Positions 34,641 to 46,010 of a stretch of 64,000 bases of DNA are shown piece after piece. This stretch comes from Dermatemys mawii (taxonomy: Eukaryota > Chordata > Testudines > Dermatemydidae), in NCBI GenBank assembly GCA_007922305.1, contig ML677385.1, positions 7,218,336 to 7,282,335 on the forward strand, in the 5' to 3' direction. Below the pieces are notes generated by a model. It was not told the DNA's origin. It saw only the letters and a program-made list of their open reading frames with translations, and did no database searches. Every line of letters begins with the position of its first letter. Positions within the stretch are counted from its first letter, which is position 1. Made by a program: the position numbers and the translations under genes.

Positions 34641-35307
34641 GCACATGAGTAGTCCCATTAACTTCAAAGTCTGTTATCATTGACTTCATTAGGATTACAC
34701 ACATACTTAAAACTAAGCATATAACTAAATGGTTTGCCTTTGTTCATGACATACGTTTGCAGGATCTGGCTTTAAATTTTTAACAGGGATGTCAAGCGAT
34801 TAAACAATCGCTATTAATCACATGATTAATCATGCTGTTAAACAATAATAGAATACCATTTATTTAAATATTTTTGGATGTTTTCTACATTTTCAAATAT
34901 ATTGAGTTCAGTTACAACACAGAATGCAAAGTGTACAGTGCTCACTTTGTATTTGTTTTATTACAAATATCTGCACTGTAAAAAAACAAAAAAAAATAGT
35001 ATTTTTCAATTCACCTAGCACAAGTACTGCAGTGCAATCTCTTTATCATGAAAGTTAAACTTATAAATATAGAATTATGTACAAAAAATAAATGGATTCA
35101 AAAATAAAACAATGTAAAACTTTAGCACCTACAAGTCCACTCAGTCCTACTTCTTCGTCAGTCAAATGCTCAGACAAACAAGTTTGTTTACATTTGCAGG
35201 AGATAATGCTGCCAGCTTCTTGTTCACAATGTCGCCTGAAAGTGAGAACAGGCATTTGCATGGCACTATCGTAGCTGGTGTTGCAAGATGTTTACATGCC
35301 CGATGTG

Positions 35308-35781
35308 CTAAAGGTTCATATGTTCCTCATGCTTCAGCCACCATTCCAGAGGACTTGCATCCATGCTGATAACAATCCAAAGCAATACGGACCAATGCAT
35401 GTTCATTGTCATTATCTGAGTCAGACACCACCAGCAGAAGGTTTCTTTTCTTTTTTGATGGTTTGGGTTCTTAGTTTTGGTGTCAGAGTGTTGCTCTTTT
35501 AAGACTTCTGAAAGCATTCTCCACACCTCATCCCTCTCAGATTTTAGAAGGCACTTCAGATTCTTAAACCTTGGGTCGAGTGCTACAGCTGTCTTTAGAG
35601 ATCTCAGATTGGTACCTTCTTTGCATGGTGTCAGATCCACACTGAAAGTGTTCTTAAAATGAACAGCATGTGCTGGGTCATCATCCGAGACTGCTATAAC
35701 ATGAAATACATGGCAGAATGTAGGTAAAACAGAGCAGGAGACGTACAATTCTAACTCAAGGAGTTCAGTCACGAATTTCAT
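35308..35781 (-). pseudogene. hAT transposase C-terminal remnant, left arm
   Basis: A minus-strand frame of 157 codons includes TAVALDPRFKNLKCLLKSER, DEVWRMLSEVLKEQHSDT and ISMDASPLEWWLKHEE, a text typical of the C-terminal half of hAT (ZBED-related) transposases. The acidic DSDDE-type stretch is frameshifted and the dimerisation end (hATC) runs out of frame past 35308, although its traces continue to about 35160. It lacks the N-terminal BED zinc finger and most of the catalytic core. Non-functional. Confidence 0.8.
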
Positions 35782-35799
35782 GAACCCATTATTTTTTTA

Positions 35800-35985
35800 A
35801 TGAGCATCATCAGCATGGAAGCATGTCCTCTGGAATTGTGGCAGAAGTGTGAAGTGGCATATGAATGTTTAGCATATCTGGCACATAAATACCTTGCAAT
35901 GCCAGCTACCAAAGTGCCATGCGAACGCCTGTTCTCATTTTCAGATGACATTGTAAATAAGAAGCGGACAGCATTATCTCCCTAA
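35800..35985 (+). pseudogene. hAT transposase dimerisation-domain remnant, right arm
   Basis: A plus-strand frame of 61 codons reads ISMEACPLELWQKCEVAYEC, then LAHKYLAMPATKVPCERLFS and FSDDIVNKKRTALSP. This is the hATC dimerisation motif, with the PCERLFS core clear. It is the counterpart of the minus-strand remnant in the left arm, in the opposite direction. No upstream transposase sequence is attached. Confidence 0.85.
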
Positions 35986-36797
35986 AATTTGTCTTAGCAA
36001 TTGACTGAACAAGAAGTAGGACTGAGTGAACTTGTAGGATCTAAAGTTTTACATTGTTTTCTTTTTGAGTGCAATTATATAACAAAATAATCTATATTTA
36101 TAAGTTGCACTTTCATGATAAAGAGACTGCGCTACAGTATTTGTATGAGATGAATTGAAAAATACTATTTTTTGTTTATCATTTTTACAGAGCAAATGTT
36201 TGTAATAAAAATAATCATATAAAGTGAGCACTGTACACATGTATTCTGTATTGTAATTGAAATCAATATATTTGAAAATATAGGAAAACATCCAAAAATA
36301 TTTAATAAATTTCAGTTGTTTAACAGTGCGATTAAAACTGTGATTGATTGCAATTTTTTGTAATCGTGATTAATTTTTTGAGCCCTAATTCTTAAAACTG
36401 AAAAAAATTACAAATTTAATTTATTTTTCATAATTTATGCTGTTTGTTTACTTCTCGCAATTTGCTGAGTTTGGTTTGTGTTAACAAACTTGTGTTATTC
36501 ATTAGTGTATGATCAGTTTCACTTTCTGGTTCTTACAAACTTGGGCAATATGGCAACATTTGGGTTACAAATACTACAAAGGAATGTTATCCATTTAACA
36601 TTTTTAAAAGAGTATGAAAACATTTATGTTTACATTATCTTTTGGAAAGTGGGTTTTTTATTGTTTATTTTACCAAACATAACAGTGTGGCCTAAGTTCA
36701 TTTTAGAGTGCAACTTTTAACATGTGTGCAGACTTTTTTGTACATCTTGAAAATCACTATTAATTGTCTGGGGGTAATATATCATCTTTTATTTTAG

Positions 36798-37025
36798 TTT
36801 TCTCTGTTTAAGCGAAAGTCGTTGACAAGTCAGAAAAATATACATAACAGCAGTGAAGGTAAATCTGAAAATCCACTCCAAAGCGAAATGGATAAAGGAA
36901 AGGAAGCAGATTTGTCTGCCAATGACAAGAAAGACAAAAACCAAAATCACACAAGGGAGAATCCTAAGGAAACCACAACTAACCAGGGCAGAAAGACCAA
37001 GTCCTCTACTTGTGTAATACTGTAA
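36798..37025 (+). CDS. RPGR: RPGR last exon (equivalent to human exon 19), CaaX end
   Basis: Acceptor TTTATTTTAG, phase 0. It encodes FSLFKRKSLTSQKNIHNSSE, a lysine- and asparagine-rich disordered stretch, and the end GRKTKSSTCVIL with stop TAA at 37023-37025. The start matches human IFLFKRVPSINQK and the end matches human RRSKSCTIL. The terminal CVIL is a CaaX box whose final Leu predicts geranylgeranylation, as known for the constitutive RPGR isoform, which uses it for membrane attachment and PDE6D-dependent delivery to cilia. An ATG at 36822 is internal and not a start. Confidence 0.96.
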   Translation, partial: FSLFKRKSLTSQKNIHNSSEGKSENPLQSEMDKGKEADLSANDKKDKNQNHTRENPKETTTNQGRKTKSSTCVIL

Positions 37026-37240
37026 TGCTGTCAGAATATGACAGGCTGCAAGCACATGCTGTAATTTATACTTGAAAACAATTATGACTTCTTATTGTTA
37101 CTGGTGACAGATTTTTAAAAAATAATTAAGTTGTTTGCCTTGGTTTTCGTATTTATTTCTATTGATAATTTTAGTAATTGAAACTGATAAGCATATCAGA
37201 ATGTTACTGAAGTGTTGTGGCCTTAACTGTTCAGTGCTGT

Positions 37241-37246
37241 AATAAA
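37241..37246 (+). promoter_or_regulatory. RPGR: Poly(A) signal of constitutive RPGR
   Basis: AATAAA lies 216 bases after the stop codon, followed by a T/GT-rich stretch (ATATATTTTTGTATGTG). It gives a short 3' UTR. Confidence 0.75.
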
Positions 37247-37699
37247 AATATATTTTTGTATGTGAAAAGTTGGATTCAGGCATTTTAATAATTTTTGCTA
37301 AATAATTGTATCCTATGCTTGATACTACATGGTACCACTTAGGGTCTGATAGGGAGCAAAGCTCTAAGTAGTTACTGTAGTGTATTATTTGGTTCAACAA
37401 AATAGCTAGGAATGTTTAGAAATTAACATTAAGAAGGGTATTGAGCCACTTAGAAATCATGTGTCTTGTTCCATTTGGAAATAGAAAAATAGCAATAAAA
37501 CTCAAAAGTATTAAAAAATATAGGCCCTGATTCAGCAAGATACTGTAAGCATGTGTCTAGCTTAATGAATATGTATAGTTTCAGTGAAGTCAATGAGATG
37601 CCAAACTATAAGTAATATGTAACGTGCTTATGTACCTGGCCAAATCAGGGCCTTGCAGAAACACCGATCATTTGCTGAGTGCCTTCATCTCCTGTTCAA

Positions 37700-38587
37700 A
37701 TCAGTGAGAGTTCTTGAATTTGCCACTGCTGGAATCAGCCTGCACCACTTTCCTGCGGCCCCTGAGGGTGAGGGAGCTGAGGGCTCCTTGCACTGCTCTC
37801 ACTTCAAGGCACCACCCCCGCAGCTCCAATTGACCAGGAATGGGGAACCGCTGCCAATGGGAGCTTTGGCAGAGGTATCCCCGCCCTTCGGCATAGGCAG
37901 CACTCGGAGCCCTCTGTCCCTCCTCCCCCAGCGGCCACAGGGATGTGGTGCCAGCCGCTTCCAGGAGTGGTGCAGCGCAGAGCCAGGACAGGCAGGCAGG
38001 CAGAGAGCCTGCTCTGACACCAGTGTGTACCACTGTCACCCAGAGCCGCTCCATGTAAGCAGTACCAGGCCGGAGCCTGAACCCCTCCTGCACCCTGCCC
38101 CACAGCTCCCTGCTCTGAGCCCCCTGCCTGCACTCCAATCACCTGCCACATTCCACACCCCTTCTGCACCCCAACCCACTGCCCTGAGTCCCCTGCCTGC
38201 ACCCCAGCTCCCTGCCCTGAGCCCTCTGCTTGCATCCCACACTCCAACCCACTGCCCTGAGTCCCCTGCCTGCACCCCAACCCCCTGCTGCACCCCACAC
38301 CCTTCCTGCTCCCCAACTTCTTCCCTGAGCCCACTCGTACACCCTGCACCTCTCCTCTGCCCCAACCCCTTTCCCTGAGCCCCCTGCTGCTCCCCGAACC
38401 CTTCCTGCACCCCAACCTCCTTCCCTGAGCCCCCTCATACATCCCGCACCCCTCCTCTTTCTCAATCCTTTGCCCTGAGCCTCTTCCTGCACACCTCACC
38501 CCTTTCCTGCACCCCAACCCCCTGCCCTGGCTCTGCATTTTCCCCATCCAGATGTGGCCCTGGGGCCAAAAAGTTTGCCCACTCCGG
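37700..38587. mobile_element. GC-rich hAT-like turtle repeat with internal minisatellite
   Basis: The right end reads GGCCAAAAAGTTTGCCCACTCC, close to the terminus of the complete hAT MITE at 52959-53538 (AAAATGTTTGCCCATCCATG). The left part is GC-rich (CCTGCACCACTTTCCTGCGG). No left terminus or target-site duplication was found, so the 5' limit is approximate. Confidence 0.55.
38090..38530. repeat. C-rich minisatellite
   Basis: Tandem units of about 30-45 bases built from CTGCCCTGAGCCCCCTGCCTGCACCCCAACCC-type text, with variation between units (for example CTGAGTCCCCTGCCTGCACC repeated at about 38186 and 38257). The repeat keeps long frames open on both strands, which is a by-product and not a gene. 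Confidence 0.9.
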
Positions 38588-41500
38588 ACATAGAATAAAG
38601 CCAACAGCAGGGCAGATGTCAATACTGCCATTTTACCATTTCACTGGGAGCCTATTCCTGCATCCTTGAGCACCCAAATCTTCACTGTACTTTAGTGGAG
38701 GTTTTGTTAGCTACAATCTATGGCATCTGAGACCCTTAATTATGATTACATATGGTGGACATCTTGAATAAGCAAATTTTCATATTTAGTAAAGTAAATA
38801 AATCATATAGATAAGGCTTCTAAGGTATTCATCCTTATAGAGCCCTGATGCCCTGTGGAAAAACTTTGAAAAACATTCTGTAGTATTAAGAAATCATTTG
38901 CTTTTATGTATAATTTTCTGTATTTTTTTCCTTTTCATTTTATAAAGGACATTTGCAGGAAAACATTTTCATCCTTAACAGTTCATGTGTTGCAGCTGCC
39001 TGCTTTCCACCTGGTGTTAATATCCTCTGGGACATCTGAATGAATTACTATGGGAAATATTGATATTGCAAACAGATCATTATGGGCTAAATCCCTCTTG
39101 TTTTTCTCTGGCAAGTACTTTCAGTAGCTTCAGTGGCTCTGCTTTAAGGGAAGTGAATGGATTTGGCCCTCTCTCAGGTAGGGATTATGCAGAAGGAGCA
39201 AGTGAATGCTTCAGCCAATTTCCAGACCTATCTGTGGGATGCAAATGTTTTTTTCTTTCAGAATTTGTCATTTTTATTTCTTGTTTACATTTCTTATATT
39301 TAATACACAGTTCTCATTACCAAATTCATAAAAAGACAAGATTCCTTAAAATTCAGCTGCAAATAAATAAGAATGTAATTTATTAATAAACATAAAAACA
39401 CATCCTTTCCTGTGATTAATCTGATCCCAGGATTGTATTTTCATATTCAAAAGTCCTTAGTTATTAAACAAAGATAAACATGTAAAGTACAACATGTAAT
39501 ATAAAACCAGACTTGTTTGTAGCCCAATTGAATCCTTTTCAAATATTACATAAGAGACGAACTGATCTTTAAAAAACGACTAGGAAAAAGCTACTTAATT
39601 TCACTGACTTGTGCACACTTTTAAATCTTCCTTTGACCCAGTTTCATCTGATTTATCTATTTTTCCTAGTTTCAGGGCTGCTTAGGCTTTATATAACCCT
39701 GTCACAAGTGACTAGGGCTGTTCTTAACCTAGAAATTGGTCCAACTGACTGCTGTGTTGCTATAAATATGGCAATTACCCAAATACTTTAATGGAGCCTC
39801 CTCTGGACTGCAGTAAGTAGCATCATATTAAAAGTCTGCATTCTGTGTCATCCTTTTCCAGAATTAATTAAGATCCTGTCCTTTTGTTCTGTTCTTTTAC
39901 CATGTGGCAACTTTGAGTTCTACAGATGTACATTATAAATATATTATTTTCTTTCTAGCGAAATACATGGTATTTACTGTTTTCCTCTTGTCCTTAGTGC
40001 ACATTTGGCTTCTGTTCTGCTTGGATCCTAGTCTGAATATGAAAAAATCTTGGAAGAGGAGTGATAAACTAAATGGTTTCCTTCAGTGAGTTGAAATTAG
40101 TTTTACATTTTTAAAGAGGGCTGGAATTGATCCCAAGGGAAGGTACTCTAAGGATTATTTCTTTTTTTAAAAGTATGAGTTCAGTTAGTGAAGAGTAATT
40201 CTCTTAAATATGATGTTAATCTAGAAGGGGAGGTTTCCTTAAAGCTATTGACACAGCAGAATACACTTGGAAGCACATTCTATTATGATCCAATTATGTT
40301 TATATAGTATATTTTTTCTGTTCCCTTTTGCCCTTCCAAGTACAGTTACATGAAAATGGGATGCTCGTTGCCACAAAAGTCAAGGCTCTAAAAGGTAGTG
40401 TGCACTGATTAAAAAGAAATGATTTTTCATCCTTAATAATACCACATTTTGCATAGTTTACTGCATGATAAAAAGGATACTGTTCATTAAAAGATATTTT
40501 GTCAGTTAAATAATAGCAGAAGGTTCCATCATAGAAATGATTTGGAGCACTGCTTTTGTTTTTTACCATTTACCCTTATTTTCCAAACCTAAGTAATTCA
40601 GCATAAATCACTATTCCTGGATTACATGATCCAGGCTCATGCCAGTGGGATGGCTCTTTAAACTTCATTTTTTTTCTAAAACTTACCATCAAAATTACCA
40701 CATGGTGGAATTTGTGTGCTCCGCAAATATAATTATAGCACCTCAATCTTTACAGATAACTCCTTTCCTCCCTCTGGCCCCTGACCAGCAGTTAAGTTGC
40801 TCACTCTTAATCAGTACTGTTCCTGCTGCTTTAAATACATCTTTTAGAGCTTTTTATCCTTTCAAGAAAACAGCTGAGTGCAGCTGTCTTTCACTCTTTG
40901 CTTTAAACTGCTCTGGATTAGTATTTTATATAATGCCTTTTTAAGAGATGGCTTAGTTTATAGAGAGGGAGATAGCAAATCAGCATTGATGTCAAAAAGC
41001 ACTGGATCTGGCCCTACAACTACCGTCACTTCAGGGGTGTTCAGAAACCTTGCATGAGCTCAAGAGAAAATACAGCCCACACAATAATGTTAGTAATAGA
41101 AGAGCAAAACTCCCATTGACTTCGTTGGTGCAGGATCAGGGTAGTGGGGCATGACCACACAATTCTGATTGTTTTTCGTACTTCCAAAGTGTTATACCAA
41201 GTGATCAGTTTTTATTACCATTTTTTCCCCAGATAGCTTATATACATATATTGTGTCCATCCCTTATCCCTAGTTACCCAGGTGAAGTCAATGGAGTTGA
41301 TGTAAATCAAATCACATTTTGACATGTGTATATGAGCCTATCTTCTTCTGAGGTTATGTGGTTATATGTGGTTAACATAAATGTGAGTTCAGATAGAATT
41401 TAAATCTGAGTATGACATTAAAATGATCCAGATAATCACAATTTGGTTTTTGACAAATGAGGTCCAAAAGAACTTTATAATGTAGTTATAGTGTTAGTGT

Positions 41501-42940
41501 AATTATCAGAAACACACTTACAGAAATGCATGGAATTTGATATGTTCTATTATATTTCTTTTAAAAACACCTCTGCGTCACTTCAGTTGCCCAAAACTGA
41601 ACAAATATATCCAGACTTACATTCTCAAGATATTTGTTGGTAGTATTGTCCACAGCATATCCCATTGATTCCTTTTGTGTACTAAAGGAGAAATAACTTC
41701 CTTATTTCAATTTTTAATGCTTATGAAAAAGTGTGATAATATCCTTAGACAAAGCCATAATGCAGCTATGCTTCTTCTTCAACTGATGGAATAATTGCAG
41801 TTTAACCTGACCTATAACACCTTTACTTTTCTAGCTGTGGAATCTCCTGAACACAACCCTGCCATAAGTATCAAGTTTAATGTTAGCAAATATCTTTAAA
41901 CTGATTGGCAGATTTTAAGGTTAAGTTTTAATAAACAATATATTTTCAATCAGTTTGCAAATGGAAAAATGGTTATGCTACTAAGGTAATAGATTTAGAA
42001 AGCTTTATCATAAATGTATTGAATACAAAGACTTGTAATATTTTAAATCCCTATAAAATTTACTTCTGTGAGTTCCAACTTTCACATATATAACCAGTGA
42101 AACTCAGTTATGGAGGGATGCATCTGCCTCTGTATTTTAAATGGGGAACCAGCTTTCCGTTTTGAAACTCCTTTTTCAGTCCCACAAAAACAAATTATTC
42201 CCCCTGAAATTTCACATGCTACATCCAAGGATATTTTCCTGTGAAATTTAAGGGCTGTTATTTGGCAACTCTTCTATGAACCCTTTTCAATACTCTTAAT
42301 GTGACACTGTTTTTCAGATTAATTGTCTTTTTGCATACTTCCTAACAATAACAAATGTCAGTGCTACCAAAATTTAAAACCATCCTGTGATACAAAGTAC
42401 AAGAATAATACTTCTGCACTTGGCAACATTACTTTGGTCCTCCACCTTCTTAACAGAACAAGGTATAACTAGTTGATGCATTACTCTGTCAACTGCGTAT
42501 GTCCCATTTTAAGAAAAATAGGATCTCTCCTAAGGTGATTATTGCAAACAATGAAGTGACTCTTAGGTAGCATTAGTAATTTTCAGTCTAAAAAAGGATG
42601 AAACTTCCTTAATTCTATATCTTTCAGACAATTTTATCCAGTGAGTGAGATAAAAACCTGGTGATACGCTGGCTTCTAGTGGTTCCTGTCTGGCTGTAGC
42701 TTATGAAAGACAGCTGGCTGCCGCTCCCCCTGCTGCTGAACTTTAAAACTAGAATGTCACTGATAGAAAAACTACAAAATGAGTTAGTTCTCTTCTGCAC
42801 ATACAGTATAGAGATACATTTTTCCAAGATGTACACTGAAGAAGCATGGGTCCTCTGAAAAAAAAATAGTATGTAATCATGTAATTAAAGTTTGTATCAT
42901 AATGCGACACACCAGGGGATCGAATTAAGGTTGAAACTGA
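38588..42940. other. Intergenic, no feature seen
   Basis: AT-rich DNA between the RPGR 3' end and the SRPX promoter. Short open frames occur on both strands but none shows recognisable protein sequence, and I could not name any repeat. Confidence 0.45.
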
Positions 42941-42949
42941 AAAAAAAAT

Positions 42950-43035
42950 CCATTGTATGGTATCATATTGACACCCATATGGTTCATCATTCACGGCACA
43001 GCCCTCTGCCACTTGAGCTAATGGAGTAACTGATA
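42950..43035 (-). mobile_element. Possible tRNA-derived SINE
   Basis: On the minus strand the sequence reads TTAGCTCAAGTGGCAGAGGG, close to a tRNA A box (TAGCTCAGTGG), followed about 35 bases on by GGTGTCAATATGATACC, which may be a decayed B box. A tRNA gene is unlikely because stems are not conserved. A degraded SINE is the best reading. Confidence 0.4.
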
Positions 43036-43329
43036 GTGGTAGTAGTTAGGTTGTCATCCTCTGTGTGGACCAGTTTTAGAGTGGGGTGAGGCATAGACTT
43101 TGTCAGAGGGTTTCACAGGTATTTGCAGACAGAGGAGGAATGGTGAGATTCTGGAATCCTGAGATTCAATCCAGGCTCTGGGGGGGGGTTTGCTCAAGTC
43201 GGTATAGGCTTTTCTGTCCTGTTTTCCCCCAAGTCTGGATGCTTCTACCCAGCCTGTCCCATCTCTCTCCCCTATGATACTCATCCCAAATCCCCCTCGG
43301 TTTCTCATCGTTATGCTTTTAAAAAGCAC
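43036..43329. other. Intergenic, possibly attached to the flanking repeats
   Basis: Contains a G run (43182-43190) and no recognisable gene. It may belong to the LTR-like repeat that follows. Confidence 0.3.
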
Positions 43330-44160
43330 CCGGGATCTTTTCAGGGAAGAAGGCAATGCACCACATTTATTGAGAATACGGCAGTTAGCACATGCTTTTC
43401 AATCACACACACACACACATCATGCACACAGTCCTGCCAGTGGATGTTTATAGTTACCAGTCTAGAGTCTGTATCAATCTAGTGGCCAACCAGATTGGTC
43501 GCAGAGGGGAGCTGGGCTCTGTCTGTCACGATCTGATGCTCCTGGTGTTGTGGCAAGACAAACCAAAGTCCCATGGCAAAGCACCCTGTTCTTATAGTCT
43601 TTTTTTATCCGTTGAAGTCTATGAATTTCGCTGTTTCAGTTTATGACCAGTTCCTCCTTAATTTCTTTTGATATTAACATTCAAAAATACCTCCGAGAGG
43701 GTCATCCTGTCCTGGATTTATTTAATCAATTGTCTTTAGGGGTGTCAGCCTCTACCTCAGGGTCATCAGTGTGCTCTTCCTCAATCATGGATGTGCATTG
43801 ATGATTCTCTTAAATCTCATTAAGCGTCTTCACTTCTCCTTTCTTGACCACTTGGTTAACAATGGCCTTCACACCTTAGCTTTTCCTGATGCATGCATTC
43901 CTCATTCACACAGTCTTTTACAGAGACTTTCAAAGGTATACAGACAGCAGTATTTTATATTAAGTGGAAGACATTGTAAAGTAAGCCTTGCTAAATCTGA
44001 TAACTAAAACAATTCACATTGGGGCTTCAGGTCTTCAAAGTTTCTCTAATCTATTTATCATATCATAATACAAAGTCCTGTCTCTTACTAACTTACAAGT
44101 AACAAAAACTAAAAGGGCCTAATAGGGCCTAATTGTAATGCATATGGGAAACAGGATCCC
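43330..44160 (-). mobile_element. Probable LTR of an endogenous retroelement
   Basis: I recognise much of this text (for example AACCAGATTGGTCGCAGAGG and CCTCCGAGAGGGTCATCCTG) as a recurrent turtle repeat. Read on the minus strand, TTCTCAATAAATGTGGTGC near 43352-43370 supplies a poly(A) signal, as expected in an LTR. Termini, duplications and internal genes were not found, so this is at best a solitary or partial LTR. A short AC repeat lies at 43406-43419. Confidence 0.4.
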
Positions 44161-45647
44161 ATAGTTTCAGACAGTCATTCTTTTCTGTTATTCGAAAAGG
44201 TGGCTGGCAGAATGAAATCAAAGTTTACATTAATTTTTATAGTACATTTATAAAACCCTGCTCTTACATCATCCCAGTTCCAGTTTCCCCTTCTGAACCC
44301 TTGTTCGAGTCTCAGAAACTTTATTTTTTAAAAAATCAGCTTGAGGCAGACACCCATCATGGAAGACTTCAGCCCAGGCAGTTTACATTTGACAAAGCCA
44401 TAAGCAACTGAAAGCAGGGTCTTTGCCCAACAGAATGGAAAGTGTTGGGCAATCTGAACTGTTGGCCTCTCTAGCTGTGCTGCCTGTAATAAACTGTTAA
44501 TTCAAAGTAAAAAAGCAGCTCCTAAGTGTTTGAGCTAAGAATTTTAGCTAATTTATATTTTCAATAAATATTTCCTGGATAGTCCTGCTTCTGCTGCAGT
44601 CTACGGCCTGATCCCACAAACACTTAGACCGGTGAGTAACTTTAAACATATGAGCACCTTCATTCAATAACCCTATTCACACGAGTAAAATTTCAAGCAG
44701 AGATGTTTGCAAGAGTGGACACCAAATTTGTCACCCTCTCACTATTGACTACCATCAGCATCATAGCCTGGGCTTCCAAAAGCCAATTATATGCATCTGT
44801 ATTGTTGCATTTTATCATACTTCTTTTACTTTTATGGGAATAAATCAGATCATTAAACATTATTGGCAGTTACCGTTTAAAGAAAAAAATTAAATCAGTA
44901 ATTTTGCTGGAGCCACATCTATGTTGATAATGGGCCGGGGGAGAAAAAAATGGGAAAAAAATTGCATCCTTAAATTAACTATAAGCTCTACTGCAGTACA
45001 AATAATGTACTAAATGTCTATCAGTACTTAATTTTGCTTTGTTCCTTACTGTGTACAAATCTATATTTTTGCTTTATTTTGATTTTAAGACATTATGTGA
45101 ATTTGTTTGTCTTTTTAAATTATTCCTGGACCATATTTCATTTGTACCTTAACAGTCAAGAACTGACAGTCTTCAGTGGAAGTCATGGTGGTAATGTTTT
45201 GTGTAATGCAAGTAGTCACTGAAATGCTGCATAATCGCAGGTTTAAATAGTTCACATTTTTTCTATACCTATTTGAACGTTAAACAGGAGGAAAAAATGA
45301 CCAACATTATGCTCTTGGGTCACTAGATCTAACTTTTGGTTGTAATAGAGTCCCAGTGTAAAATGCTTTGGCTATAAAAATATCACTTGAGAAAGCGCCT
45401 ATGCAAGAACTATAACATTGATAATTATGATATCATTTGGGATTTCTAATATGATGAGGAGTTTCCTGCTTCCTTTCTTTGAAGGTGCCTTAGACTGGCT
45501 TTTGAAATCTTTGCCTGGATTATTTTAGAAACGTTGTCCTGACACAGGCACAGAGCAAGATATGTGTTCTACAATATCTGTGAGGGTTAGTGTCAAATTA
45601 TATATACATGCCTCCAAAATAGGTACCCACACAGAGTTAGAATCATC
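44161..45647. other. Intergenic, no feature seen
   Basis: AT-rich sequence without recognised genes or repeats. Confidence 0.45.
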
Positions 45648-45655
45648 CAATACAA

Positions 45656-46010
45656 CAGGGATTCTCAACCTTTTTCTTTTTGAGTTCCCCCTCCCCACAT
45701 ATGCTATAAAAACTCCACGGCCCACTTGTGCCACAACAACTGTTTCTCTGCATATAAAAGGCAGGGACAGCATTAGGGGGTAGCAAGCAGGGTAATTGCT
45801 TGGGACTCCATGCCACAGGGGACCCCACAGAGCTAAGTTGCTGAGGCTTTGGCTTTGGCTTCAGCCCCGGATGTCGGGGCTCAGAGAGCCCATGGCTTCG
45901 GCTTTCTGTCCTGGGCCCCAGTGAGTCTAATGTTGGATCTGCGTGGCGGACCCCCTAAAACCTGCTTGCAGCCCCCTGGAGGGTCCCGGACCTCTGATTG
46001 AGAATCACTG
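45656..46010. mobile_element. hAT-type MITE, complete
   Basis: A 355 bp element starting CAGGGATTCTCAACC and ending GATTGAGAATCACTG, inverted repeats of one another. It is flanked by CAATACAA (45648-45655) and CAATACAC (46011-46018), an 8 bp duplication with one mismatch. It is an inverted relative of 13492-13815. Internal text includes GGCTTTGGCTTTGGCTTCAG. No coding capacity. Confidence 0.88.

Larger units (their letters stand above)
34784..36387. mobile_element. Fold-back hAT element with two inverted 3' halves
   Basis: A 1604 bp element starting CAGGGATGTCAAGCGATTAA and ending TTTTTTGAGCCCTA, flanked by ATTTTTAA (34776-34783) and ATTCTTAA (36388-36395). This is an 8 bp duplication with one mismatch, as expected for hAT. 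The left about 590 bases and the right about 590 bases are inverted copies of one another: AATACCATTTATTTAAATAT, GGATGTTTTCTACATTTTCA and TCTTTATCATGAAAGTTAAA on the left recur on the minus strand of the right arm. Both arms include the end of a hAT transposase reading frame, in opposite directions. The element therefore consists of two hAT 3' ends joined head to head, and no intact transposase remains. It lies in the last RPGR intron. Confidence 0.88.
1..37260 (+). other. RPGR: RPGR locus, 3' half of the transcription unit
   Basis: Eight exons on the + strand reconstruct the C-terminal half of RPGR, the ciliary GTPase regulator that sits at the connecting cilium and transition zone and binds RPGRIP1 and PDE6D through its N-terminal RCC1 propeller (known of the family; the propeller is not in this window). 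Exon phases join without a break: 0 to 1 (3269-3455), 1 to 0 (4316-4425), 0 to 0 (6675-6740), 0 (7672 onward), then 0 to 0 (30361-30570), 0 to 1 (31076-31115), 1 to 0 (33659-33762) and 0 to stop (36798-37025). All splice sites are AG/GT. Peptides such as SLKLSPVQKQK and FWNNVLPHYL identify the gene. Introns differ greatly in size, the one between ORF15 and exon 16 being 20.6 kb. SRPX follows about 14 kb downstream in the same orientation, as I recall for other vertebrates. Confidence 0.95.

Noticed and set aside
34784..36387. Domesticated ZBED-like host gene
   Set aside because: The transposase remnants are partial, frameshifted and arranged in opposite directions between transposon ends with a target duplication. 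This is a dead element.
37804..38631. Minus-strand frame of 275 codons, Gly-rich
   Set aside because: It is made by the C-rich minisatellite, whose units have few stops in several frames. No protein similarity is seen.
42950..43035. A functional tRNA gene on the minus strand
   Set aside because: An A-box-like text is present, but acceptor and T stems do not pair and the B box is poor. A decayed SINE is more likely.
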